Source: Humulus lupulus (lineage: Eukaryota > Streptophyta > Magnoliopsida > Rosales > Cannabaceae). Taken from it: a stretch of DNA of 64,000 nt. The notes under the pieces were generated by a model, which made no database searches, was not told the origin of the DNA, and was given only the letters and a program-made list of their open reading frames with translations. This document shows, in pieces, positions 32,783-41,460 of this stretch. Made by a program: the position numbers and the translations under genes. The stretch is taken from assembly GCF_963169125.1 (NCBI RefSeq), contig NC_084794.1, positions 114,366,358 through 114,430,357 on the forward strand, written 5' to 3'. Each line of letters begins with the position of its first letter. Positions within the stretch are counted from its first letter, which is position 1.

Positions 32783-33589
32783 TATCACAACCTTGATTCT
32801 CAGTTTGCCAAGTAAATTGTCACTCACAAGGTTTCTACTCATTTCTGGTACATACAAAACATTAGTGAGTAGAACCTTCTTGTCGGATGTGAAGAACAAA
32901 TTAGTAGTTCCCTTTCCTTCAACCGTGGACCTTTTCTCATTGCTCATTTGGATTTCATGCCCTTCCTTTGAAGATTCAAAGGTTTTGAATAGAGTTCTAT
33001 CATAGGTAACATGAATGGTGACACAAGTATCATACCACCGCCCACTCACCTTTCCATGAATGGTATTAACATCGCTTAGTGTTGCCACTAGCTCCTCTTG
33101 GGTTGAATTGAATCTTGCCTCATTGTTTTGGCTCCTCTTGAACCTACAATCTCTAACAAAGTGGTCATTCTTGCCACACACAAAGCAAGGTCCCTTGGAA
33201 CTTTTAAATTGTCCCTCATTCTTCTTGGGCCCCAAGGGTTTTTGGCCCTTGCCCTTGTTCTTACCATTTCCCTTGCCCTTGTTAGGAGGGTTAGCCACTA
33301 CATTGCCCTTAGAGGTCTCTCAATTGGAATTATCTTCATTCATATCTCTAGAGCGAGATTCCTCCTCAATTCTCAAGTGTTTGAGAATGTCCTCCAAATA
33401 AATCTCTTCATTTCTATGGAGAATCTTCTTTCTATAGCCTCTCCAAGAAGGAGGTAACTTGGCTATAATGGCACCAACAAGAAATTGTTCCGGCAATACA
33501 ATCGTAAGGGTAGAAAATTTATTCACAATAATTTGCAACTCATGAATTTGAGGGAGAAGGGGTTTATCATCATAAAATTTAAATTCCAT
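32783..33589 (-). pseudogene. gag: Cop2 gag and protease (partial, decayed)
   Basis: From 33589 down: copia gag core (VGAIIAKLPPSWRGYRKKI, YLEDILKHLRIEEE), one stop near 33320, a Lys/Gly/Asn-rich linker, the CCHC knuckle CFVCGKNDHFVRDC (33200-33155), then a copia protease region with RWYDTCVTIHVTYD at about 33040. D-T-C replaces the usual D-S/T-G. The region ends NVLYVPEMSRNLVS, and the frame runs into the Tat-A insertion. The true gag start is missing because LTR-E interrupts at 33590. Confidence 0.86.
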
Positions 33590-34774
33590 TGTAAAGCCCC
33601 AACTCCAGGGACTGTTACGGTGCGCATTATAAACAGTGCTAAACTCGCTAATCGAGTCATTTGGCCATAAACGTGTAACTAATTATGATTAGCGGTTTAG
33701 GGGTTAAAAATTTTGGTTAGGATATAACATTTCATTAGAACGTTTACTGTATACATTGGGATCCCAAAAATATAATTCAAAGGTCTATTACAAGAAAATA
33801 TTTACAACCAGTCGATCTAAGCGGCAAAACAAGGTTTAACCCTAGTTCCTCTTTCAAACCTCGACCGTGGTAGTCAAGTAGCTACATATGTACACATCGA
33901 CACCTAAGCTCTCCAACTCAAGGATGGTCCAACTTTCTTTTTCCTTTACCTGCACCACATAGCACTCGTGAGCCGAAGCCCAGCAAGAAAACTCAATATG
34001 CTCATGAACAGTAATAACATGTCATTAAATCATAATGCGCATGCCTAGCAAATATAGCCCTATTCAAGCAGGCAAATGAGTTCACGTTATGATGAATATA
34101 CAACATCAACCGATGATCATAATAATCATCAAGGGCTTTAGCCCCAAATAGAAGAGTGACAGTTGTAATCGTCACTAAGGTGGGTTCCGTTCCAATTAGC
34201 CATGTGACGATAGGGTCACTGGGGCTTTATAGATAAGTGATCATTTCACTAGCTTAAACAAGGTAGGTGTTTGATGAACTAGTCACCAAGATAACCTACC
34301 GCATGACCATAGAGTCACAACCATGGGATTCCGCTTTCTAGCCATGTGACAAACAGTCACCTAGGCCTTTGGCCCTGGCTCTGAGTAACTAGTCCTAGAC
34401 TAGTCAAGCGCTTATAATTTTCATCAACCTTAGGGTCGGTCTAGCATTAATGCTCCTAGAGTCATTCAACGCTGATATCGATTAAATCTAATCTTTTATC
34501 GGCCCTGAGTTCATGATGATTATGCCGTTTCTGGCTCTTAGATCAGTAATACGCGACCAATGTCGACCCTGAATAGTCAGTGCCATACACAAGTAAGCAA
34601 TGCTACCAAACATAAATAATATGTAAAATATCCGAATACAAGGCAATCAGCATGCTTATTTAACAATTTCACAAATTTGCAATCAAGATTGCAGAGGCAT
34701 GAGGAAGAGATCAGGTGTCTGAAGCAGTAGCGGAATCTGTTGGGGAGCACCTCTTCCTTGGTTATGACAGGTGT
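33590..34774 (-). mobile_element. LTR-E: gypsy LTR inserted in Cop2 gag, itself split by Cop3
   Basis: Begins TGTAAAGCCCCAACTCC directly after the Cop2 gag text, so the left end is sharp. It belongs to the same inverted LTR family as the solo LTR at 12459: both share GTCATTTG, CATAAAC, GGGATCCCAAAA and CTCTCCAACTCA, and the conserved block at 33942-33992. At 34775 it is interrupted by the Cop3 LTR. The rest, and any internal region, lie outside the window. The 5 bp before it (TCCAT) would be its target duplication, which cannot be checked. Confidence 0.8.
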
Positions 34775-35777
34775 TGTTAGGAAAAAATGTATTTGCCTCA
34801 ATGGAAATGGTAAGAAATTACAACTCTATGCAATATATTACAAATAAATAATGATTGATTAAAAAGGAGTTACAACTCTATAACTGAAAATTACAAAGAA
34901 ACAAAGAAAATGAAGAAGATGATGAAGAAGAAGAGAATAGTGAGAATACAACTCTAAGCAAAAGATTACAAGTAAAATAAAGGTGGTTGAAACAAAAGAA
35001 AGGATTGCAACTCTTAAACAAAATATACAAGTAAAAGGAACAAGAGAATAAGAAGAAAACAATACAATAAAATGGAGAACAGAAATACAAGAAAACTCTC
35101 ACTTACACAACCTAAGTGAAGAGGGTTGGGGATCACCAACTTGAACAAGGTTTAAAACCTTTGTCCAAAAGCTTATTTCCCCCTAACTCAAGCACTAAGG
35201 GATCTCTCTGAGATATTGGAAAAGATTTCTGGAATTATCAAGCCTCAAGGTGTTTCTAGCCAAGTGCTCTAATGGATAGAAAAGTTGTGTCTTACAAGTG
35301 AGCTATAGGCTCCTATTTATAGAGTTTAGAGACACCATTTGAATTTCAAATTCCACCAACCCCCATGGCTGTTACCAATGTTTAATTGGATTAATATGGA
35401 ATTAAAAATGAGATTTGGGAGTTATTTGGGTTTTTTGAGCCATTCAACAAAGATTGAAAAAACTGAAAAATTGGTCAGTTTTTGGCCTGTGGCCGCGGCC
35501 ACTAGTCTCTGTCCCACAGGTCGCGGCCACCAACATTCAGTGGCCGCGGCCACCGACCAATTTCAGTACTTAAAAATGTGATGTTTTTCCAAACGGTTCC
35601 AAACCCTCCCAAATGATTTTGTAACTCCCAAAACACATTATTGGGGATAAAAGCATATCTCTAACAGCCATTTCACATATGGCTTTATGAAATTCATCTC
35701 AATATTGTGTAACAACAAATTTACATAATAAAGGGTAATAGTTGGAAGTTACAAATTTGTAACACCAAATATGTTAC
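34775..35777 (-). mobile_element. Cop3 3' LTR, outer part (1003 bp)
   Basis: Starts TGTTAGGAAAA and continues until Tat-B's target site GTTAC (35773-35777). Text resumes at 48751, and the joined LTR (about 1145 bp) ends ATAATATAACA at 48892. A minus-strand TATA box (TATAAATAG) is at 35313-35321. An internal CTAACA at 35661-35666 mimics an LTR end but is not one. Confidence 0.82.
35489..35553. repeat. Three GC-rich palindromes in the Cop3 LTR
   Basis: GTGGCCGCGGCCAC (35489-35502, perfect 14-bp palindrome), AGGTCGCGGCCACC (35518-35531, variant), and GTGGCCGCGGCCAC (35540-35553, perfect). They are about 25-30 bp apart and form a CpG-dense island in an otherwise AT-rich LTR, upstream of the TATA box in the element's orientation. 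Confidence 0.85.
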
Positions 35778-36698
35778 GGTTTACCGAGATTTTTGGAAAC
35801 TATATTAATAAAAGTTAAATGAGATTAATGATAAGGGATTTGGAAGATATAAACAAGATTTTTACGTGGTTGGGGCGTTAATGAGCCTTAGTCCACAAGA
35901 TAGTTGTATTAGAGCGTGGAAAGTCTAAAACAATGGAGTTTTCTCTTCGTTTTAGCAGAGTAACTGTATACAAGCCAAAAAGAGACCCCTTCCCCAGTGC
36001 TCTGTCACATGTATTTATAGGCTCACAGGAGCACTAGGCTTGGGCCGGGCTGACCCGGGCCCAACAAAGGTATAAATACCACTGGCTTCTCTATCGGAAG
36101 CCCAATACAAAGGATAAACACATAAAAGACAAACATTAACCAGAGCCCACTGGGCCAGCCTAAAGCCCATTCGTCACCCGACAAATTAGGGCTTTTGGTC
36201 TGGGCATTTCAAGTTATGAGGCAGATTCAGGGGACAAGATCGGTCAGAGTAGTGGTGGCGCAGGTCTGAACCAGTGGCGTACAATCCCGAGGTGGCCTTT
36301 TCTGTAGGTGAGACGTGGGGACAACTCCCACACTTCATGGGGCGGAGTCAGGGTCATGGATGCTTTATCCTGCATCCCCTGAGGACTTGACCCGGGTTCG
36401 TTTACCTCTGTCCCTCTTCGTTTACCGTAAGCCCAGATCATCTACCTAGAGCCCAGATTGTTTACCAGGCTCCGGGACCGTTTGCATACATCTCAACCGT
36501 AACCCCAAACAGTTGTACGTCTCCCGGATGAACGTCCCAGATCATTCTTCCTGGACACCGTCCGGGTCTGAACCCACACTTGGGCCGTCGATGTCTATCA
36601 CTTCATGCCAAACGGGCCTGGGCTGGGCCCAACCCCAATTTCCCAATTAGTGGGCCTGGACCACTGTCTCGGGCCCAAGGTAGGAAATGGGGATAACA
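35778..36698 (-). mobile_element. Tat-B 3' LTR (921 bp)
   Basis: GGTTTACCGAG to GGGGATAACA in plus reading. The first two bases read GG here and TA in the other LTR; canonical TG is likely ancestral. Minus-strand TATA box (TATAAATA) at 36012-36019. Confidence 0.92.
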
Positions 36699-36711
36699 TT
36701 TACCCCCCAAG
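36699..36711 (-). other. Tat-B polypurine tract
   Basis: The minus strand reads CTTGGGGGGTAAA immediately before the LTR terminus, nearly identical to CTTGGGGGGCAAA in Tat-C. Confidence 0.82.
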
Positions 36712-37217
36712 CCTTCACCTGGGTCCGCGAGGTGGAGGCTTGCCTTGCTCCCGGATACTCCACGGTTATCTTCCCAGTTCATGCTTAGAATCGTGGGTCC
36801 GTGGCAAAAGGCAGTGCGTGCTGGGCGCATGCAGAGACTGGACCATTTACCAATGTCCGGGTCCATTTACCGAAGTCCCGTTTCGTGACGAGGGACACAC
36901 GTGTCGCCCAGAGACTGCTGCAATGATGGCACTTGACCTCGAAAGGTCACTAACCACCTCAAGGGTCACTAGGCCTAGGCTAGTGCGTTAGCACAGATTC
37001 CGAAGCGTCCCATCTGCATGGAGGTCCTTCATTAATGCTTCTGCCTTGAGGTGGACCGTAGGATGGGGCGGCCTTTGAAATTCCCCTCTCCTGGGACGTT
37101 GGATCGAAATGGAACGGATCTAGCACTCGAGTGGATTCATTAATGCCTCTGCACGATCCTGGACCGTCCGATGGGGGATTTCCTATCCGCTGGATCAGAG
37201 ACCAGGATTTGGGTCTT
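36712..37217 (+). other. Upstream region of the Tat-B antisense gene
   Basis: About 500 bp between the PPT and the antisense TATA box. Non-coding and GC-rich, with a repeated phrase TTCATTAATGC(C/T)TCTGC near 37029 and 37135, part of an imperfect direct repeat of about 100 bp (also GGACCGT and GGATGGGG/CGATGGGG). No other element is recognised. Confidence 0.5.
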
Positions 37218-37225
37218 TATAAATA
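37218..37225 (+). promoter_or_regulatory. TATA box and leader exon of the Tat-B antisense gene
   Basis: TATAAATA on the plus strand, followed by a leader exon of about 250 bp ending at 37502 with donor GTAAGTCC. The acceptor TTTGCTCCCAG ends at 37835, and ATG 37846 follows. A 78-codon ORF begins in the leader (ATG 37292), but if spliced it meets a stop a few codons after the junction. It is therefore best read as an upstream ORF or 5' UTR. Confidence 0.6.
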
Positions 37226-37835
37226 CTCCTCAGGCATCCATTTGAAACTTTTACACTCTCAAACCATTCTAATAACTCTGAGGATTTATTTATGTCCGAT
37301 CTTGCCGACGACATCTTCCATCGTCTGCTTACTCTGCGTCGTCGCCTTTTTCCAACAGTTCTGGCATCTGCACCTCTACCTAAGCGCGCGTCCTCAGCTT
37401 GTTCTGTCGACGAGCTGCTGAACCGCCTTTGCCAGTTCAAGACCGAGATTCTACCGTCCTTATCGCCGGACAACCACCATTTTTTACGACCAGCCATTCA
37501 CAGTAAGTCCTTCTGCCCTCTGCCTTAATAGATATATGAACATAGGTTCTGTCCTTTTGCTCATATGTTTAGGCTGCTAGAACTTGTTTATGCTTAGGAT
37601 TAGTGCTAGGGATACTGCCTGGTCTGGGTCGCTCCGGGTCTGGATGCTTCCTGGACCAGGGGTGGAACCTATTTAGTAGCCCACTTTTCGTTCCCGATCT
37701 GGGTCTCATGGTTCCTTGGTGAACCCGGACTTGATCCAGAGGGGACTCCAAGTAGTCCGTAGGAGGCCCCCCACACCCTAACCGACTTTCTTGGGTTTCG
37801 GTATTGACTGCTTGGTTTCTTTTCTTTGCTCCCAG

Positions 37836-40436
37836 ATTATCGGCCATGACATCGGGCGTCACCCTTCATTCGGAGGAGGAAGTCAACAAGGCCCCCGTCC
37901 TCCTTCCCGGGTCCCGGACCCCTAAAGGCAACAGCTGGGAGATGGACACGGTGCCGAACCTATTCCGGAACTACCGGATGATGTACGTCCTGGAGAAACG
38001 CCTGGGCATAGAGTCCACTCCCGGACTCTTCTACAACCGCCTGGCCAGGAGAGAGGAGCGGGCGCACACCTCTGTGAATGGGTTCGGGGCCTGGAGCGTA
38101 GGCCACATTAGTGCGGGAGCTACACTCCCGCTTCACGTTTACTTCATGCGGTTCCTAATATTTGTGGGGATCGCGCCCTTCCAGCTTCTGCCCTAAACCT
38201 ACCGATTGCTTGCGGGATGGCGCATCTTCTGCGCCCTGAGGGAGATCGCGGAGCCGACCCCCGCGAAAATCTTATACTTCTACAAGATGGAATCGCAGGT
38301 CAACGCCAAGGACAAGACCTTGGACGGCTTCTACAGGCTGAAGCCTCAGGGCAGCTACCCTACTCCCACAAGCGCCTAGAAGCACCCCCCAGATGTCCGA
38401 CATTACTGGTTCATGATGTCCGGGTTCCTCGTAGAGAAGAATCCCATCATAAGGGAGAAACTGGCCCTATAGCATATCAGGGAAGTAGAGGTTGCGACAC
38501 TCGCGGACGCGGCCAAGCGGAAGAGGGACTTGGCCCAGTCGAAGGAGGCGGCCACTTCCGAGGAGCTGGAAGCCCTTTTCGAGGAGGCACTACCAAACAT
38601 GGGGACCCCCGGGGCTAGCGTATCAGGGAGAGGTAACTCACCTTTGATCTTAACTTATGTTCCCCAAGTTGGGGACTTAGCTAGGGATAGGCTAGCACTT
38701 CGAGGCCCCGCGTTTGGGGCTAACGGGGAGACGAGACCTTCGTCACCTGTTCTCGTAGGCTCGAAAACTCTCATGTACTCGTCCGGGTTCCTCCAATACA
38801 GGAATTTCCTGGACGTGGATGACATGGGGGATGGAGTCTACTCCTTTGCATTAGATGAGTTGAGTCATGTCTGGGGCTTAGATAAGGGTTCATCCTGGGC
38901 CACTCTTAGTTTTGACTTCTCTATTCTCTTGTTAATTGTACTGACTCCTTTTTTCATTTGTGTTTGTTGTAGGAGACTCTGACATGTATGATTCCATGGA
39001 TGAGATGAGGCAGCTTCTTGAGGTCCGAGCTGCCAAGGCAGCCAGGGCCGTGGCAAAGAAGGCTGCCAAGAAAACATCCGAGGTGCTGGGCCCAGATCTA
39101 TCCCACAACAAGGAGATGCCAGGGGCTGATCCTCGACCCGGACAGGTCGCAATCGCCGTAGTTCCTGTTACGGGCGTGGACCCGACCACCGTCCCCGGCC
39201 TCACTCACCCCTGGTGATCGATCTGGAGCCGAAACTTGCGGTAAGCCAGAGTTTCGAGAAGAGGGCCGCGGAGTTGGGCGCAGAAGAGGCCGAAACCGGG
39301 AATAAGAGGCCTTGAACGAGGTCGGTTGGCTCGGCCAGAGAGTCATTCGGGGAAAGTCGCCTCACCGCGAAGGAGATTCCAGCGACACTAGCCCTTCCCA
39401 TCCATCCGGCTCTACCTAAGGAGGGGGAAGCCGTCTTGCGGGACGAGCAGTCCAAGCTCATTTCCTGGACCTGGGAGAGTGTCCGGGAAAGGAGGGACGA
39501 GACATACAAGGCCCTGACGATTCGTCATCAGGTTGAGTTCGCTGAGCGCCTGGCGGCCTTCAGTGTCCCTCAGCTGATCGTGGATTGGCCAGTCGCCGAG
39601 ACAGGCTTTCGCCCTAAGCTGGGGCAGGACACGGCCCCATTCGCGGCAGACCTGCTAGACCAGGTGGGGAACACCATGTCCAACCTTCAACTGAAATGGT
39701 ACGCCACCATCGCCAACCCAGACATGCTGTTCATCTCCCAGGCTCTCCGCCATCAGGCCACCCCTGTAAGTTTGCTTCGTGTCTTTTTCTTCCTTTTTTT
39801 TTGTTTAGTAAGGATTCTTCTAACTTTGCTTTATTCCAGGATGCTCTTCTATCCCATCGGAATGCTGACCTGATGGCCGAGGCGGCCATGAAGATGGAGA
39901 CGCTCCAGCTGGAGCTGGAGGCGGCCGTGAATCAAAGGGAGGCCGCCAAGGAGGCCCTGGCCAGGGAGACGGCTCAGGCAAAGGATTCCTTGGCCAAAGC
40001 GGTTGCTCAGGCCGAAGCCGACCGCGTGGAGTTTGACCGAGTCAAGGCTCTGCTTGAAGAGGCCATGTTCCGGAAAGAAGCCGAGGCTAATGAGAAGGTA
40101 GCTCTTCTGGAGGCGGAGCTTCTCAGAGCAAAGGCCACACAGGAGGCGACTGCGACTCAGTCTGTCTAGGACCGGGAGAGGGTCCAAGGCTTGGAGGCCC
40201 GGGTCCATGAGCTGGACAGCTCTCTTCGCGAGGAGAAGGCGGCGCATGATGAGACCCGCCGCGGAAAGGAGCGGGCGGATAACATGCTGTGCGCCACCTT
40301 CGAGGAGGCCATCTACATGGCCTGGCGCAAAGACAAAAGCATCAACCTCCTTATCTTTCCCGACCCGAACTCAAAGAGAGCCGAATTCAAGGTCAAGGAG
40401 AAAGAAGACGCAGAGCTCCTGGATGATGAAGCCTAG
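37836..40436 (+). pseudogene. Tat-B antisense gene: three coding exons
   Basis: Exons 37836-38632 (ATG 37846), 38973-39765 and 39840-40436. Introns 38633-38972 (GTAACT...TTTGTTGTAG) and 39766-39839 (GTAAGT...TTTATTCCAG). The first junction is phase 1 and the second phase 0; both keep the frame open. Exon 1 carries SAGATLPLHVYFMRFLIFVG and IAPFQLLP, followed by TYRLLAGWRIF. Exon 2 has a Lys/Ala-rich start (AAKAARAVAKKAAKK). Exon 3 is a Glu/Ala coiled coil (METLQLELEAAVNQREAAKE). Damage: stops at 38194, 38377, 38470, 39313 and 40167, and one frameshift near 39180-39210. Function unknown; homologous in layout to the genes at 28184 and 57153. Confidence 0.78.
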
Positions 40437-41460
40437 ACTCGGGTCTTCACCTCACCTTTTTTCCTTTATTTTGTAATAGTACGCGTCCAAGAAAATTTTT
40501 AGTGCTTTATCCGGTTTATGTTATTTCTGTTACTCTTCTCTTTTTTTTTGTATATCATCGTGTATGATTGATCTGAGGGTTTGGTCCCGGTTCCAACGGC
40601 CTGGACTAGACTATTCCTGACATTAGCTTGTCAAATTTTTTTAATCCTGTTATCCAGGACCCAACGGCCTGGGCCATTAGGGAGTTGGAAGTCATTACTG
40701 AATCTACCCGTCCAATCTTCAACTTCGAAAACCTGATGGCCTGGGCCTTCGAGGTTCGAATAGTTTACTGTAAAACCTAGTTCCCTCACTCTACCAGTCG
40801 CGGGCTACGACCTTGCCTTGGGGCATACCGGATGCTTTTGTCTCCCGGACATCGTTTGTTAGGGGCGGGACCAGCCTGAGGCTTGGTCCTCTTTTTATTA
40901 TACCCGCGAACATCATTCATCTGGGGCGGGACCAGCCTGAGGCTTGGTCCTCTTTTCATTATACCCCCGGACATCGTTCGTCCGGGGCGGGACTAGCCTG
41001 AGGCTTAGTCCTCTTTTTATTATACCCCCGGACATCGTTCGTTCGGGGCGGGACTAGCCTGAGGCTTGGTCCTCTTTTCATTATACCCCTGGACATCGTT
41101 CGTCCAGGGTAGGACCAGCCTGAGGCTTGGTCCTCTTTTTTACACCCCCGGACAACGTTCGTCCGGGGCGGGACTAGCCTGAGGCTTGGTCAAATGGGGT
41201 TTGTACCCCCCAGACCTTGCCGGTCTGGGGTCGGGACTAGGCCTGAGCCTTGCGCTCCGCCTGGTATTTGTTCATACAGGAGATACCCCCCACAAGTGAG
41301 CAGAGACTGGTCTGGGGTCACTTGAGTAGAATTTTCATTGTCTGATAACATTTCTTTATGGCGTTTTGCACACGCCATTTTTATTATTCAAGGAATCGCC
41401 CTGAGGCGTACATTATTTACAAAGAAAATACAAAATTGGAACACGTTCTCTTGACTACTA
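40437..41460. other. Tat-B non-coding gap between convergent genes
   Basis: Between the end of the antisense gene (+) and the end of pol (-). It holds a hairpin-bearing tandem array (40843-41250) and three upstream repeats of the phrase (A/T)GGCCTGG with short flanks (40595-40745). No coding sequence seen. Confidence 0.65.
40843..41250. repeat. Tandem array, about 60-bp unit with built-in hairpin, 6-7 copies
   Basis: Each unit has an inverted repeat of the form CCCCGGAC-N6/7-GTCCGGGG followed by CGGGACTAGCCTGAGGCTTG and GTCCTCTTTT. The GCCTGAGGCTT phrase recurs at about 40870, 40932, 40992, 41053, 41113 and 41174, with a degenerate seventh copy (CCAGACCTTGCCGGTCTGG) near 41210. Both the stem and its complement often change together: CCTGGAC pairs with GTCCAGG in the fifth unit. 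Confidence 0.88.

Larger units (their letters stand above)
16143..33589 (-). mobile_element. Cop2: Ty1/copia element, host of Tat-A and LTR-E
   Basis: Minus-strand copia element: 3' LTR (about 16143-16868), PPT, then pol and gag. The coding text is broken at 20169/32783 by Tat-A, whose TATCA duplication proves the insertion, and at 33589/33590 by LTR-E. Its gag start and 5' LTR would lie beyond LTR-E and Cop3, outside the window. The coding order gag, protease, integrase, RT, RNase H is that of Ty1/copia. Cop2 and Cop3 are close relatives: they share motifs such as RHISLRH, NLADPFTKPL and KKNxISxYELW, plus 3' non-coding segments. Confidence 0.85.

Noticed and set aside
35661..35666. CTAACA as the right end of an 892-bp solo LTR starting at 34775
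   Set aside because: The flanking 5-mers do not match (GGTGT versus GCCAT). Removing Tat-B lets the sequence continue to a proper LTR end plus polypurine tract at 48892.
36605..36991. 128-codon ORF across the Tat-B LTR edge
   Set aside because: Crosses the LTR/PPT boundary, GC-rich chance ORF, no motif.
37292..37528. 78-codon ORF as the true first coding exon of the Tat-B antisense gene
   Set aside because: Joining at the consensus donor (37503) and acceptor (37835) gives a stop a few codons later, so it is read as leader or upstream ORF. Other splice choices could change this.
40843..41250. Possible CRISPR-like array
   Set aside because: The units are contiguous tandem repeats with no unique spacers between them, and this is plant DNA.
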